Assembly: GCA_013215655.1 (NCBI GenBank)
Contig: JABSOX010000019.1
Location: 43,390 to 107,389 of the forward strand
Direction: 5' to 3'
Length of the DNA stretch: 64,000 bases
Origin: Colwellia sp.
Lineage (GTDB): Bacteria; Pseudomonadota; Gammaproteobacteria; Enterobacterales; Alteromonadaceae
In this document: piece by piece, positions 52,612 through 61,817 of the stretch
How the letters are laid out: each line of letters begins with the position of its first letter
How positions within the stretch are numbered: the first letter of the stretch is position 1
Program-made: the position numbers and the translations under genes
Notes under the pieces: model-generated
What the model saw: the letters and a program-made list of their open reading frames with translations, nothing else
Told to the model about the DNA's origin: nothing
Database searches by the model: none

Positions 52612-54963
52612 GTGAAATTTTCTAGAATAAGAACACTGCAAAGTAAGATACTGATATTATTTGTATTTTTATTACTTGTTGTGCAACTGGTCTCATTTTT
52701 TACTACCTACCGAGCAAATAAACAGTTGGTGAGTACGCAGCTTGATAATAAGTTATTAACAGCCAAAGAAGTTTTTAAAGCTCAATTTTCGAGCCGTCGC
52801 TCGTACTTGTCAGCGATCACTGCAACGGTGGCAAAAGATCATGGTTTAAAATCTATATTAGAAGAAAGTACCGCTAGTATTTTATCTGCACTAGATAACC
52901 ACCGAAATAGAGTTGACGCTGACATTGCTTTGATCATTGATATAGATGGAGTAATCAAAGCGCAGCTAGTCACTTATCAAGATAGCAATGGTCGAAAAAG
53001 AAGTAAAAAGGGCAGTGGTCAAGACACAAGTTTTCCCGGTAATAATGAGTTTTTTCAAGAGAAAACCACACAATTGATTCGTTTGGATCAAGCGTTATAT
53101 CAATTAAGCTTGGCACCGATAAAAAGTGGTGCGCGTATTATTAGTTGGGTTGGTTTTGGTCGAGTTATTGATAGTAACTTTGCTGATGAATTTGCCAAGT
53201 TAATCGATGTGAATATTGGTTTTTTATTAAAAGGCGATAACCTTAGCCAAGTTGTTACTTATTCAACATTAGATGGCAGTTTTGATTTTAATGAAGCCTT
53301 TGCTACGCAAATATTAAACGATAAAAATGAAGACTATATTAGCGAAAATATTCATTTAGGTGATATTGAAAACTCTGCTTTGGTTGCAGTTTTGTTCAAA
53401 TCAAAAGCTGACTTGCTTAAGAACATTAAAGTCGATTGGCAGTATTTTGCTTTACTAATTGCACTTACCTTAGCGTTATCATTATTAGGGGCTTTATTTA
53501 TTGCCAAAGGTATTACCAAACCGATTAAAAACCTTATCAAGCAAGTGAAATCAATTACTCATGGCAATTATGAAGGGGATATTAAGGTAGAAGGTAGTAT
53601 TGAAATGAGGCAATTGTCTGATGAATTTAATCATATGACACAAGCGGTTATTTCTAGAGAAAAAACCATTAGTTACCAAGCTTTTCATGATCCCTTAACC
53701 AATTTATCTAATCGCAATTCACTTTTGAATAGCCTTGTTCAACGCAGCGAAAAAGCGTCGGACTTTATTTTGTTACAGCTGAATCTACGTCGTATAGAAG
53801 AAATCAATGATACTTTAGGGCATAAAGTGGGTGATCAAGTGATCATTGAAGTTGCTAAACGTTTGCAACGATGTCAGTTGGAGAATGAACACTTTCACCT
53901 TGGTGGTCATAGCTTTGTCATGATTGTTGATAACCAAGACATTGAGCATATTATTGCTACAGTTTTACCTGAACTTGAAAAAAGTTATCAATATGAAAAT
54001 ATTAGCCTGCACTTTCAATACGTTGTTGGTATTGCCTATAGTTCACAACAAAATAGGAAGGATATTGCTGAGATATTACAAAAAAGTAATGTTGCTCTGC
54101 AGTATGCCAAAAAACAGAAAAAGCTTTACCAAGTTTATGATCCACAATTTGATACGAATACCGTTGAACGTTTACATTTAACCAATAGCCTCAAAACGGC
54201 CATTGAAGAAAACCAGTTAGTGCTTTTTTATCAACCTAAACTTTCTTTATCGACGATGAAATTAAGTCATGTTGAGGCATTAGTTCGATGGCAGCATCCT
54301 GAAAAAGGATTGATACCTCCAGATTCATTTATCAGTATTGCTGAAAAAACGGGGCAAATGGATGCTTTAACTCGCTGGGTAACTCAAGAGGCCATTGCTC
54401 AATACCTTCGTTGGCAGCAAGCAGGGCTCCATATTAAAATAGCGATTAATATTTCAGCTGAGAACTTAGCAGATAAATCTTATAGTGATTTCGTTATTGC
54501 GCTTAAACAACAACATGATTTACCTGATGATGATATTACGTTAGAAGTAACCGAAGATGCGGTTGTTGCCGATCCTGAACAAGCGACACAAATATTATCT
54601 TATTTGCGAGAGCACGGTTTTAAATTATCCATTGATGATTATGGTACGGGTTACTCGTCATTAGCACAGTTAAAGCAATTACCGGTGCAAGAATTGAAAA
54701 TAGATCGCTCGTTTGTGCAACACCTAATGAGCAATGAGAATGATAAAATCATTGTTCGCTCAACCATTGAACTTGCTCATAATATGGGCTTAAGTGTCGT
54801 TGCTGAAGGTATTGAAGACGAAGCCGCGTTATTATGGTTAAAAGAGCATGGTTGTGAATTAGCACAAGGTTACTTTATTAGCCGACCAATACCTGAAGAG
54901 TCATTTAATACTTGGTTAGTAGAAAGTAATTATAGTGTTGAGAAATTAAAAATGAGTTGTTAA
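52612..54963 (+). CDS. Membrane c-di-GMP phosphodiesterase with degenerate GGDEF and EAL domains
   Basis: 783 residues from a GTG start. Helix near 12-31, a periplasmic sensor of about 240 residues, helix near 277-298, HAMP near 299-350, GGDEF-like domain near 360-515 with LGGHSF in place of GGDEF (so probably not a cyclase) and EAL domain near 530-770. The EAL motifs appear intact: VEALVRWQHPEKG, NISAENL, LEVTEDAVV, SIDDYGTGYSSL, LKIDRSFVQ and VAEGIEDEA. It likely degrades c-di-GMP in answer to a periplasmic cue, perhaps from the cupredoxin-like neighbour. A LapD-like receptor role is possible but less likely with the intact EAL. Confidence 0.9.
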   Translation: MKFSRIRTLQSKILILFVFLLLVVQLVSFFTTYRANKQLVSTQLDNKLLTAKEVFKAQFSSRRSYLSAITATVAKDHGLKSILEESTASILSALDNHRNRVDADIALIIDIDGVIKAQLVTYQDSNGRKRSKKGSGQDTSFPGNNEFFQEKTTQLIRLDQALYQLSLAPIKSGARIISWVGFGRVIDSNFADEFAKLIDVNIGFLLKGDNLSQVVTYSTLDGSFDFNEAFATQILNDKNEDYISENIHLGDIENSALVAVLFKSKADLLKNIKVDWQYFALLIALTLALSLLGALFIAKGITKPIKNLIKQVKSITHGNYEGDIKVEGSIEMRQLSDEFNHMTQAVISREKTISYQAFHDPLTNLSNRNSLLNSLVQRSEKASDFILLQLNLRRIEEINDTLGHKVGDQVIIEVAKRLQRCQLENEHFHLGGHSFVMIVDNQDIEHIIATVLPELEKSYQYENISLHFQYVVGIAYSSQQNRKDIAEILQKSNVALQYAKKQKKLYQVYDPQFDTNTVERLHLTNSLKTAIEENQLVLFYQPKLSLSTMKLSHVEALVRWQHPEKGLIPPDSFISIAEKTGQMDALTRWVTQEAIAQYLRWQQAGLHIKIAINISAENLADKSYSDFVIALKQQHDLPDDDITLEVTEDAVVADPEQATQILSYLREHGFKLSIDDYGTGYSSLAQLKQLPVQELKIDRSFVQHLMSNENDKIIVRSTIELAHNMGLSVVAEGIEDEAALLWLKEHGCELAQGYFISRPIPEESFNTWLVESNYSVEKLKMSC

Positions 54964-56207
54964 TGAGTAAATATACATATCCACTTTTGTTATTAAGCAT
55001 TTTACTATCATCTGCAAGTATGGCTTATGAACAATCGTTTAAAGGGCTTATTGATATTCGAGCTGTGCATGTTAATAGTGATAGTAATGCTGACAGTTAT
55101 TTATCAGGGGACTATGGGAAGTTCCGTTATGGTCAGGGAACTAGCATTGCCTTAAGTCAACTAGCTATTCAATATAAGAATGAGTTTTATAATCAATATG
55201 CAGTGGTAGTTGTCGCTAACGCTTTTGCTGATGATAACCAAACCAATGTAGGTATTACTGAAGGTTATTTATCATATAAAGGTTTACCTAGTGCTAGTGG
55301 TTGGCGGTATAAAGCAAAATTAGGATTGTTTTACCCACAAATATCTCTGGAAAATAATGCAACTGCTTGGTCGACACCTTATACCTTAACCAGTAGTACT
55401 TTGAATAACTGGGTGGGTGAAGAGTTTCGGCATAGTGGCGGGGCATTTACGCTTGAAAAATTAGGTAAATTTTCTAAGAGTAAACATGACTTTTCACTCG
55501 ATGTTGCTCTTTTTCAAAATAATGATACCGCCGGCGCTATGCTGGCATGGCATGGTTGGGCGTTGGGCAGTCGACAAACTCTTTTACAAGAAAAGCTAAC
55601 ATTGCCAGATTTTTCTGCACGAGAAGGTATGTTAAAAGCGCAGGCAGCACACTCAGACCCTTTTATTGAATTAGACAGTCGTTGGGGAATACACCTTGTT
55701 GGTCAATGGCGTTGGCAACATAAGTTAAAAGCCAATATTGGTTATTACGACAATAATGCTGATACTACTGTCGTGAAAAAAGGCCAGTACGCATGGTCAA
55801 CAAAATTTTCACATATGGGTTTTAAATATAAACTAAACAAACAGCTTGAATTGATCGCTCAATACATGAAAGGAACAACTTTTATGCAATCACCTTATGG
55901 TGACAAAGTTGTCGATAATGACTTTTATAGTACTTTCATAATGCTCAGGAAATATTGGCAGCAACATCATATTGCATTACGAATAGAAGCGTTTTCAGTT
56001 GATGATAACGATTCTACAGAAGGTGACAATAATGATGAAGATGGCACAGCAATAACCTTAAGTTATCGATTTAAACTAGGGGCAAGCAGTTTTATTCACA
56101 CGGAATATAATTGGTTAGAGTCAACTCGCGCTTCAAGAAGTTATGTTTGGCAACCTATTGAATTGACTGAGCAACAGCTACAAGTTGCTTATCGTTACTA
56201 TTTTTAA
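54963..56207 (+). CDS. Hypothetical outer-membrane beta-barrel protein
   Basis: About 414 residues from the ATG at 54963, whose first base is the last base of the preceding stop (TAATG). Signal peptide LLLLSILLSSASMA, then alternating beta-strand patterns rich in aromatic residues to a C-terminal YRYYF, which is the usual end for outer-membrane insertion. It resembles porin-like proteins of the cupredoxin-EAL operons seen in Alteromonadales. Its substrate is unknown. Confidence 0.82.
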   Translation: MSKYTYPLLLLSILLSSASMAYEQSFKGLIDIRAVHVNSDSNADSYLSGDYGKFRYGQGTSIALSQLAIQYKNEFYNQYAVVVVANAFADDNQTNVGITEGYLSYKGLPSASGWRYKAKLGLFYPQISLENNATAWSTPYTLTSSTLNNWVGEEFRHSGGAFTLEKLGKFSKSKHDFSLDVALFQNNDTAGAMLAWHGWALGSRQTLLQEKLTLPDFSAREGMLKAQAAHSDPFIELDSRWGIHLVGQWRWQHKLKANIGYYDNNADTTVVKKGQYAWSTKFSHMGFKYKLNKQLELIAQYMKGTTFMQSPYGDKVVDNDFYSTFIMLRKYWQQHHIALRIEAFSVDDNDSTEGDNNDEDGTAITLSYRFKLGASSFIHTEYNWLESTRASRSYVWQPIELTEQQLQVAYRYYF

Positions 56208-56267
56208 AGTAAGGATTTAGGGTAAGCTTTAAAGACAGTTTCAAAGGCCAGTTTTTGGAGTTGAGTT

Positions 56268-56651
56268 ATGTCCAACGATTTTAGAGAAAGTAAATACCAA
56301 AATGAATCAGGCTCAAAAAAGGGCAACTGGTATATAAATCGATTGGATTATTTTCAGTTTTATGGCTATCCAAGATATAAACTGCACCGATTCGTTTCAC
56401 TATTGGTGGGGGTGTTTTGTTACTTTCTTACGATGAAATTACTCAGCAACCACTTTATATTAGCTATTTTTTCAATTTACCTTTGCTACATTTCTTTATT
56501 AACCTTTATATTGCTGAAAAGAAGAATATGTCGATATAAAGGCTACTTGCTTTACCCTAAACGAATGGTCAAATTTTTTAAAACAAGAGAAATCGACGTT
56601 GAACTTGAAGATTTTGATTCCATTGCTACATTGGAGAAGAATAAAAAATAA
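56268..56651 (+). CDS. Hypothetical two-helix membrane protein
   Basis: 127 residues with two hydrophobic segments (FVSLLVGVFCYFLTMKLL and LAIFSIYLCYISLLTFILL), an N-terminal polar part rich in Tyr, and an acidic C-terminal tail (EIDVELEDFDS). GGAG eight bases before the ATG supports the start. No family recognised. Confidence 0.65.
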   Translation: MSNDFRESKYQNESGSKKGNWYINRLDYFQFYGYPRYKLHRFVSLLVGVFCYFLTMKLLSNHFILAIFSIYLCYISLLTFILLKRRICRYKGYLLYPKRMVKFFKTREIDVELEDFDSIATLEKNKK

Positions 56652-56655
56652 ACGT

Positions 56656-56698
56656 GTATTGATATTTAGCTATTCTGTTTGAGAGCCAATATCAATAC
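56656..56698. terminator. Inverted repeat between convergent genes
   Basis: gtattgatatt / aatatcaatac, an 11-bp perfect stem with a 21-base loop, just after the 127-aa gene and before the stop of the convergent amidohydrolase. A possible bidirectional terminator. Confidence 0.5.
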
Positions 56699-56713
56699 CT
56701 TGACGTCGAGCCG

Positions 56714-58267
56714 TTAGTCGGCAATTTGTTGACGAATAAGTGGGCTTTTTAACGCGCTAGCCAAAAAATGTGCGTTAACTTTTATACTGTTTCCCTGCTC
56801 TTTACTGTACTGTTCAAGTTGACTGAGTGCTGTTTTATCAAATAACTGACCATTAAACATTACCGCAGCAATGTCTCTGGTATTTTTAATATTATCTAAG
56901 GGATTTTGATTTAATATTAGTAAATCAGCGATTTTCCCTACTTCTATACTGCCAAATTTATCTTGAAGATTACTATATTGTGCCGCCGATATGGTTGCAG
57001 ATTGCAGTGCTTTGAGTGGAGAAAGACCTGCGTCAACCATCATTGCTAATTCTTCATGTAAAGAATATCCAGCGATAACCATAGTATCTAAAGTATCAGT
57101 GCCTGCCAGTATTTTAACTCCACGGTCACTAGCTTGTTTTAACTGATGTTGTGCCTTTTCAAAAAAATCACCATGAACAAATTTTCCTTGTGTGTCATAA
57201 CCTTGTTTTTTAGCTCTATCCAAATCGGGTTGCCAAAATAATATTTTCATCAGGCTAGGGATGTTGTTAAAAATAACATCATTTTGTGCTTCAATATTAT
57301 TAGCAAGCGCGGCGCTTCGTAATGTTGATAAAGTAGGTACCCACCAGCTATTTGACTTTGCCATTTTGTCCATCAAGGCTGCACATTTTTCACTGTCTTG
57401 TTGTTCGCTCATTTTTCGCATGAGATTAGCGTTAAAGCTTTTTACCGGATTTTCTAAATTTTGGAATGCTTCAATATTTTGATAACAAGCAAAAAGAAAT
57501 ATTCGTGCGTGTTCGAGACTTTTCTGTTTATATACTAGCGCTTGCTCTAAGGATACGTTTACCGGTTTATGACCCACTAAATCAAGTGGGGAGTTAAGTA
57601 ATTCAGTAGCTAAACGTGTATATTTTTCTGCCGATATTTTAGCGTGAACTTTAATTTGTGCTGCGCCTTGTGCCTCATAAAAGTTAATAAGCTTTTTAGC
57701 GTCACCTTGTTTATTCAATTTAAAGAAAGCAGGGAAGTCATCTGGAACTTCGTCACCGCCATCTGTTTGATAGCTGCTTTGTAAAACATAACGGGGAGAA
57801 ACCCTTTTACCTGCCAAGGCTTCTTTAGTCCATCTTCTACGATCGTCGATACAAGCCCAAAAACTGTCATTTTCAATCATGCAACCAGACATATCCCTAA
57901 TATTGGTGACGCCATAACGTATATATAAAGGATGATGTATTTGTGGTGATATTTTTAATGAATGGGTATGCATATCCCATAAACCGGGGATGATATACTT
58001 TCCTTTAGCCGATATTTTTTTGAAGCTGGTAGGCACTTTAAAATCTTGGCTTGTCTGAATTTTAGTTATCACTCCATTTTCAGTTAGCAAGGTCATGTTA
58101 GTTTCAATTGAGCCATCAACAACATTAATAATGTTGGCATGGGTTATCGCGTACGAGCCTTCAGCGCCTACATTTGGAGCGGGTGCAATAGATGATAAAA
58201 GGATGTTGTAAGTTATGGTTAATAAACCAATAAATGCCAGCATAATAATCGTCAATTTTTTCATCAA
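56714..58267 (-). CDS. Amidohydrolase-family protein (exported or membrane-anchored)
   Basis: 517 residues. N-terminal hydrophobic segment (LTIIMLAFIGLLTITYNILL) acts as signal or anchor. The metal-binding motif is IIPGLWDMHTHSL (HxH), followed by GVTNIRDMSG, VHAKISAEKY with the bridging Lys region, LDLVGHKP and ILAGTDTLDTM with the final Asp. The long alpha-helical insertion is typical of exported imidazolonepropionase-like amidohydrolases. The substrate is unknown. Monocistronic. Confidence 0.88.
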   Translation of the reverse strand: MMKKLTIIMLAFIGLLTITYNILLSSIAPAPNVGAEGSYAITHANIINVVDGSIETNMTLLTENGVITKIQTSQDFKVPTSFKKISAKGKYIIPGLWDMHTHSLKISPQIHHPLYIRYGVTNIRDMSGCMIENDSFWACIDDRRRWTKEALAGKRVSPRYVLQSSYQTDGGDEVPDDFPAFFKLNKQGDAKKLINFYEAQGAAQIKVHAKISAEKYTRLATELLNSPLDLVGHKPVNVSLEQALVYKQKSLEHARIFLFACYQNIEAFQNLENPVKSFNANLMRKMSEQQDSEKCAALMDKMAKSNSWWVPTLSTLRSAALANNIEAQNDVIFNNIPSLMKILFWQPDLDRAKKQGYDTQGKFVHGDFFEKAQHQLKQASDRGVKILAGTDTLDTMVIAGYSLHEELAMMVDAGLSPLKALQSATISAAQYSNLQDKFGSIEVGKIADLLILNQNPLDNIKNTRDIAAVMFNGQLFDKTALSQLEQYSKEQGNSIKVNAHFLASALKSPLIRQQIAD

Positions 58268-58469
58268 TAAGTTCCCTTAAGTCGTTAGCGTTTGAACAAA
58301 GCCACTTTACAATGAAACCATAAAAGATTGGAGGTGAAATAAACGTGAAAATATCTACTTGTTATTGTTATTAATAGAAGTAAATCATTAAAATTACATC
58401 TCGATTCAATGAGTGGATAAGTTGGTTTGGTGATATATAAATATAACGGAACGAATCATTGTTATGGAA

Positions 58470-58725
58470 AACTAATAAAATAATTGGAAAGATTCCAAGG
58501 GATAGTTGAAAATCCTTACATGCGGCTTTATTGATTTTAATACGGTTCCACATGTATTTGGGTCATTAGGGAAGCGCAGGACGCAGTTGCTGCTAGTGAT
58601 CATTATCTGTATCAATACCTTGCCTACATGGACACAGGTACTTAACTTTTGTCTAGAACTAAAAAGTTGTGCCTCTAAGTCTGTAAATTCTCGCGGAGTG
58701 GAAAATAACTTAAGAGACTTGGTAT
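58470..58725. mobile_element. Diverged MITE-B relative
   Basis: The right part (gtgcctctaagtctgtaaat to gagacttggtatta) and a middle phrase (ggctttattgattttaatac) match MITE-B, but about 130 bp in between differ. The left end is not clear. It fills the 620-bp gap upstream of the HDOD gene, which otherwise holds only AT-rich sequence. Confidence 0.5.
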
Positions 58726-58886
58726 TATTAGCACATAAATTTGCCAACAATCACTAGTTCTTCTAACGTTAAAGACAGAGGGTCGTTACATCTACTTTGC
58801 TTAAAAGGCTGCATAGTGGCTTAATATGTGATTAGAGTACCGATAACTTTATTTAAGATAATGTTACTTTTATTGAGAATTTATCA

Positions 58887-60010
58887 ATGTCGATTAGTGT
58901 CACTCCACAAGAGAAACAGATCCTCGCGAATGTCACCATTCCTCCTCGTCCACAGGCGTTAATGAAAATTAGCCAAGAAGCAAAACAACCTGAGCCCAAC
59001 GTAAAGCTTATTGCTGATGCTATTGCCGAAGATGCGGCTATATCTGCAGCCGTGCTACAAGTGGTTAATTCTGCGGCTTTTCGTCGTGCAAAAAAGGTTG
59101 AATCTATTCATCAAGCCGTGATGACATTAGGTATCAAACGTATTTTTCCGTTAGTTAAAGCGGTCGCATTAAAAAGTGCACTGCCTGAAAATAATGATTT
59201 AATTGAATTTTGGCAGAGCTCTTCCATGGTAGCGTCTGCTTGCAGTATTTATGCTGAACTTATTGGTAAGCCTGAACTTGCTGATAATGCTCATACCATT
59301 TCCGTTAAGTTTGTTCCCACTCAGAGCTTGTCAGCGGTTTGAGAATAAATAGAATTTTTTTGTATATAGTCATACCTATATTAAAGAAATTCTGTGCGGT
59401 TATCGAATCGCTGACAAACTCCCGAAGGGTGAGTTTAAAAGGCTTACAAGCTGCGTTATTGATTTTGACAATGGAACAACCATTCTCTGCAATCAATGCC
59501 TTGCCTCTAAGCTTTTTAAATCTCACTGAATGAGAAGAAACATAATGGAATTGGTATTACATGTTAGGTTTATTTCATAATGCTGGTGTTCCTATCATGC
59601 TGCAGGCGTTTGATGATTATTGTATCTTACTTAAAAAAGGCATAACCGATGGTTGGGAAGATATTGGTGAACTTGAACGAAGTAAATATCATACATCACA
59701 CACGACATTGGGTGCTTTGCTAGCACAACAATGGCAGCTGCCTAAGCCGATGATTGAAGTTATTTATTACTTTCATGATACCGAAGGTATATTTAATTCG
59801 GGTGAGTTAAGTAGAGTAAGTTTATATTTATTATCTATTTTGAAACTTTCGCGTTCATCGATTGATGGAATTTTGCGTGGTGATAGTAATACACAAGAAT
59901 GGCAGTTGCTGCAAGATTCTATACTTGAATTCCTTGGACTAGATGAAATACAACTAGACGATATGAGGGAGAAAGTTCTTGATGCTTTTAATGAAGAAGA
60001 AGAGGAGTAA
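58887..60010 (+). pseudogene. HDOD-domain signalling gene, disrupted by MITE-B
   Basis: The two parts together make one HDOD protein of about 285 residues. 58887-59292 encodes the first half (IPPRPQALMKISQEA, DAAISAAVLQVVNSAAF, GIKRIFPLVKAVALKS) up to ADNAHT; 59561-60010 encodes the rest, from MLGLFHNAGVPIML to an acidic tail. A 265-bp MITE sits exactly where the family has AYMLGLFHN, and the first half now ends in a stop inside the element. The second half starts with an ATG but has lost its helix partner, so both products are probably non-functional. HDOD proteins are signalling scaffolds. Confidence 0.88.
59293..59557. mobile_element. MITE-B copy 2, inserted in the HDOD gene
   Basis: 265 bp from ataccatttccgttaag to cataatggaattggtat, terminal inverted repeats of about 17 bp. 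The outermost bases read TA on both sides, which fits a TA target duplication. Closely similar throughout to copy 1 at 44251-44514. Confidence 0.88.
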
Positions 60011-60021
60011 CGACAATCAAA

Positions 60022-60059
60022 ACACCAGAATATTTTATGTATTAAACGTATTCTGGTGT
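60022..60059. terminator. Bidirectional terminator hairpin
   Basis: acaccagaata / tattctggtgt, an 11-bp stem, lies between the convergent HDOD remnant and the POT transporter gene. It is flanked by A- and T-rich sequence. Confidence 0.8.
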
Positions 60060-60080
60060 CTTAATAAAGATCAAATAACC

Positions 60081-61604
60081 TTATTTTACACCGTGCATTA
60101 ATTTATTGATAAATGGACCTACAATAAATAATAATAAACCAGCACCGGTAAGTAACCAGAAACTGAAATCAAAACCATTTAGAGCTGATGCCACAGTCAT
60201 ACCTGTTTCACCACTCATACTGCCGGCAAGTATGCCTGAAAAGTTATTTCCTATAGCAGTACTTAAGAACCAGCCACCAAATGCGAGTCCAGCCATTGAA
60301 GGAGGCACCAATTTACTCACCATAGATAAGCCTATAGGCGATAAACATAACTCACCAACCGTATGTAAAACATAACAAGCTGCTAATGGCCAAAGTGGGA
60401 TTAAGTTATTATCATCAAGTAAGTTTTCTAAAGCATAAACTAAAACTAAAAAACCTAAACCAGTAAACAGTAAAGCTAACGCAAATTTACGTGGAATACT
60501 GGGTTCTAGTTTACGTTTAGACATGACTAACCAAAGTATCGATACAATAGGAGCAAATATAAGAATACTGACAGAATTCACAGATTGAAACCAAGCGATT
60601 TTAAACTCAATAGCATCGCTTATATCTCTATTAACAATATTTTGTGCTAGAAAAGTAAATGAACTGCCAGCCTGCTCAAAAAACATAAAAAAGATCACGT
60701 TAAAAACAAACATAATTAAACAAGCAATAATACGGTCAGTGGCTATTTTTCCACCTTTTTTCGCGCCCTTAAATAACATTGAGGCAAGAATAATAAATAA
60801 AACAAATAACATCCATGCTAATACTTGTGCACCTGCATAAGCCATTAATGCATAAACTGGAGCTATAGATAAAATAGAGCCACCTATAACGTATAGTAAT
60901 CTTTTGGTTCTAATTGGAGATTTTTCAATAGCGCCGATGCCTTTTAATTGACGACGACCAATGTAAAACCAGACATAACTAATTAACATGCCAATACCTG
61001 CCGCACCAAAAACAGCTTTGTAGTTATCCATCATCGGCGTATCAGTTAAGGTGCTCGCTAACCATTGAGTAATTATTGGCGATACCATGGCGCCAGCGTT
61101 AATACCCATGTAGAAAATACTAAAACCATTGTCTCTTCGTTTATCATTTGCTTGATAAATTTTACCAACAAGATTCGAAATATTAGGTTTAAATAAACCA
61201 TTACCAACAATGACCGTGGCAAGGCCAATCATAAAAAAAGTTTCATCGGGCAGCATGATCAAGAATAACCCTGATCCCATGATCAGCGCACCAACTAATA
61301 TTGAGTGTTGGGAGCCAATTATTTTATCTGCAACATAACCACCAAATATGGCGCTTGCATATACCAGTGCTAAATATGATCCATAAGTATTTGAAGCAAA
61401 AGATTGTCCTGATGCATCACCATTATAAAACTGCGCAACAATATAAAGTGTTAACGCCCAGCGAATACCATAGAAAGCAAAGCGCTCCCAAAATTCAGCC
61501 ATAAATAACATCCAAAGTGGTTTTGGATGTCCCCACAAATCATCGTATTGCACAGTTTTAGGCGTTATATTTGCCTCATCTGCGCTTATTGTTGCTGTAG
61601 TCAT
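60081..61604 (-). CDS. POT/PTR-family proton-dependent oligopeptide transporter
   Basis: 507 residues, about 12-14 membrane helices. The POT motif ExxER appears as EFWERFAFYGIRWAL in helix 1 and the PTR2 signature as NGFSIFYMGINAGAMVSPII. NGLFKPNISNLVGKIY belongs to the second PTR2 motif. It imports di- or tripeptides with protons across the inner membrane. The N-terminus is cytoplasmic (MTTATISADEANITP). It is divergent from the wHTH-TPR regulator, with a 213-bp gap containing repeated GGTGAA motifs, so that regulator may control it. Confidence 0.93.
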   Translation of the reverse strand: MTTATISADEANITPKTVQYDDLWGHPKPLWMLFMAEFWERFAFYGIRWALTLYIVAQFYNGDASGQSFASNTYGSYLALVYASAIFGGYVADKIIGSQHSILVGALIMGSGLFLIMLPDETFFMIGLATVIVGNGLFKPNISNLVGKIYQANDKRRDNGFSIFYMGINAGAMVSPIITQWLASTLTDTPMMDNYKAVFGAAGIGMLISYVWFYIGRRQLKGIGAIEKSPIRTKRLLYVIGGSILSIAPVYALMAYAGAQVLAWMLFVLFIILASMLFKGAKKGGKIATDRIIACLIMFVFNVIFFMFFEQAGSSFTFLAQNIVNRDISDAIEFKIAWFQSVNSVSILIFAPIVSILWLVMSKRKLEPSIPRKFALALLFTGLGFLVLVYALENLLDDNNLIPLWPLAACYVLHTVGELCLSPIGLSMVSKLVPPSMAGLAFGGWFLSTAIGNNFSGILAGSMSGETGMTVASALNGFDFSFWLLTGAGLLLFIVGPFINKLMHGVK

Positions 61605-61703
61605 TTTGTTTCCTTCGCTAAAAGCTTGTTGGGTATTTTTTATTTTTATTTTATTTTTATAACGTCTTTAAGCATAAAACGTATAGCTTTTGGTAACTTG
61701 AAA

Positions 61704-61776
61704 GTTTGGTGAAGCATGTAGAAAGTTTTAGTGAAGGTTTGGTGAAATAGTGATGCAGGCTTTAAAGTTAGGTGAA
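61704..61776. promoter_or_regulatory. Direct-repeat candidate binding sites
   Basis: gtttggtgaa (61704), gtttggtgaa (61737) and gttaggtgaa (61767) lie 33 and 30 bp apart, about three helix turns, with a weaker gttttagtgaa at 61725. Direct repeats on one face of the helix are typical for OmpR/CadC-type winged-helix proteins, one of which is encoded directly to the right. Confidence 0.45.
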
Positions 61777-61817
61777 GATGAGATAAGTTAACATTCATCA
61801 TCATCGAGGAAAGACCC

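Noticed and set aside
58506..58757. Plus-strand frame of 83 codons upstream of the HDOD gene
   Set aside because: It falls inside the MITE-B relative, with frames open on both strands and no ribosome binding site.
59293..59342. C-terminal residues SVKFVPTQSLSAV of the first HDOD half taken as natural
   Set aside because: They are encoded by the MITE-B end, not by the HDOD gene.
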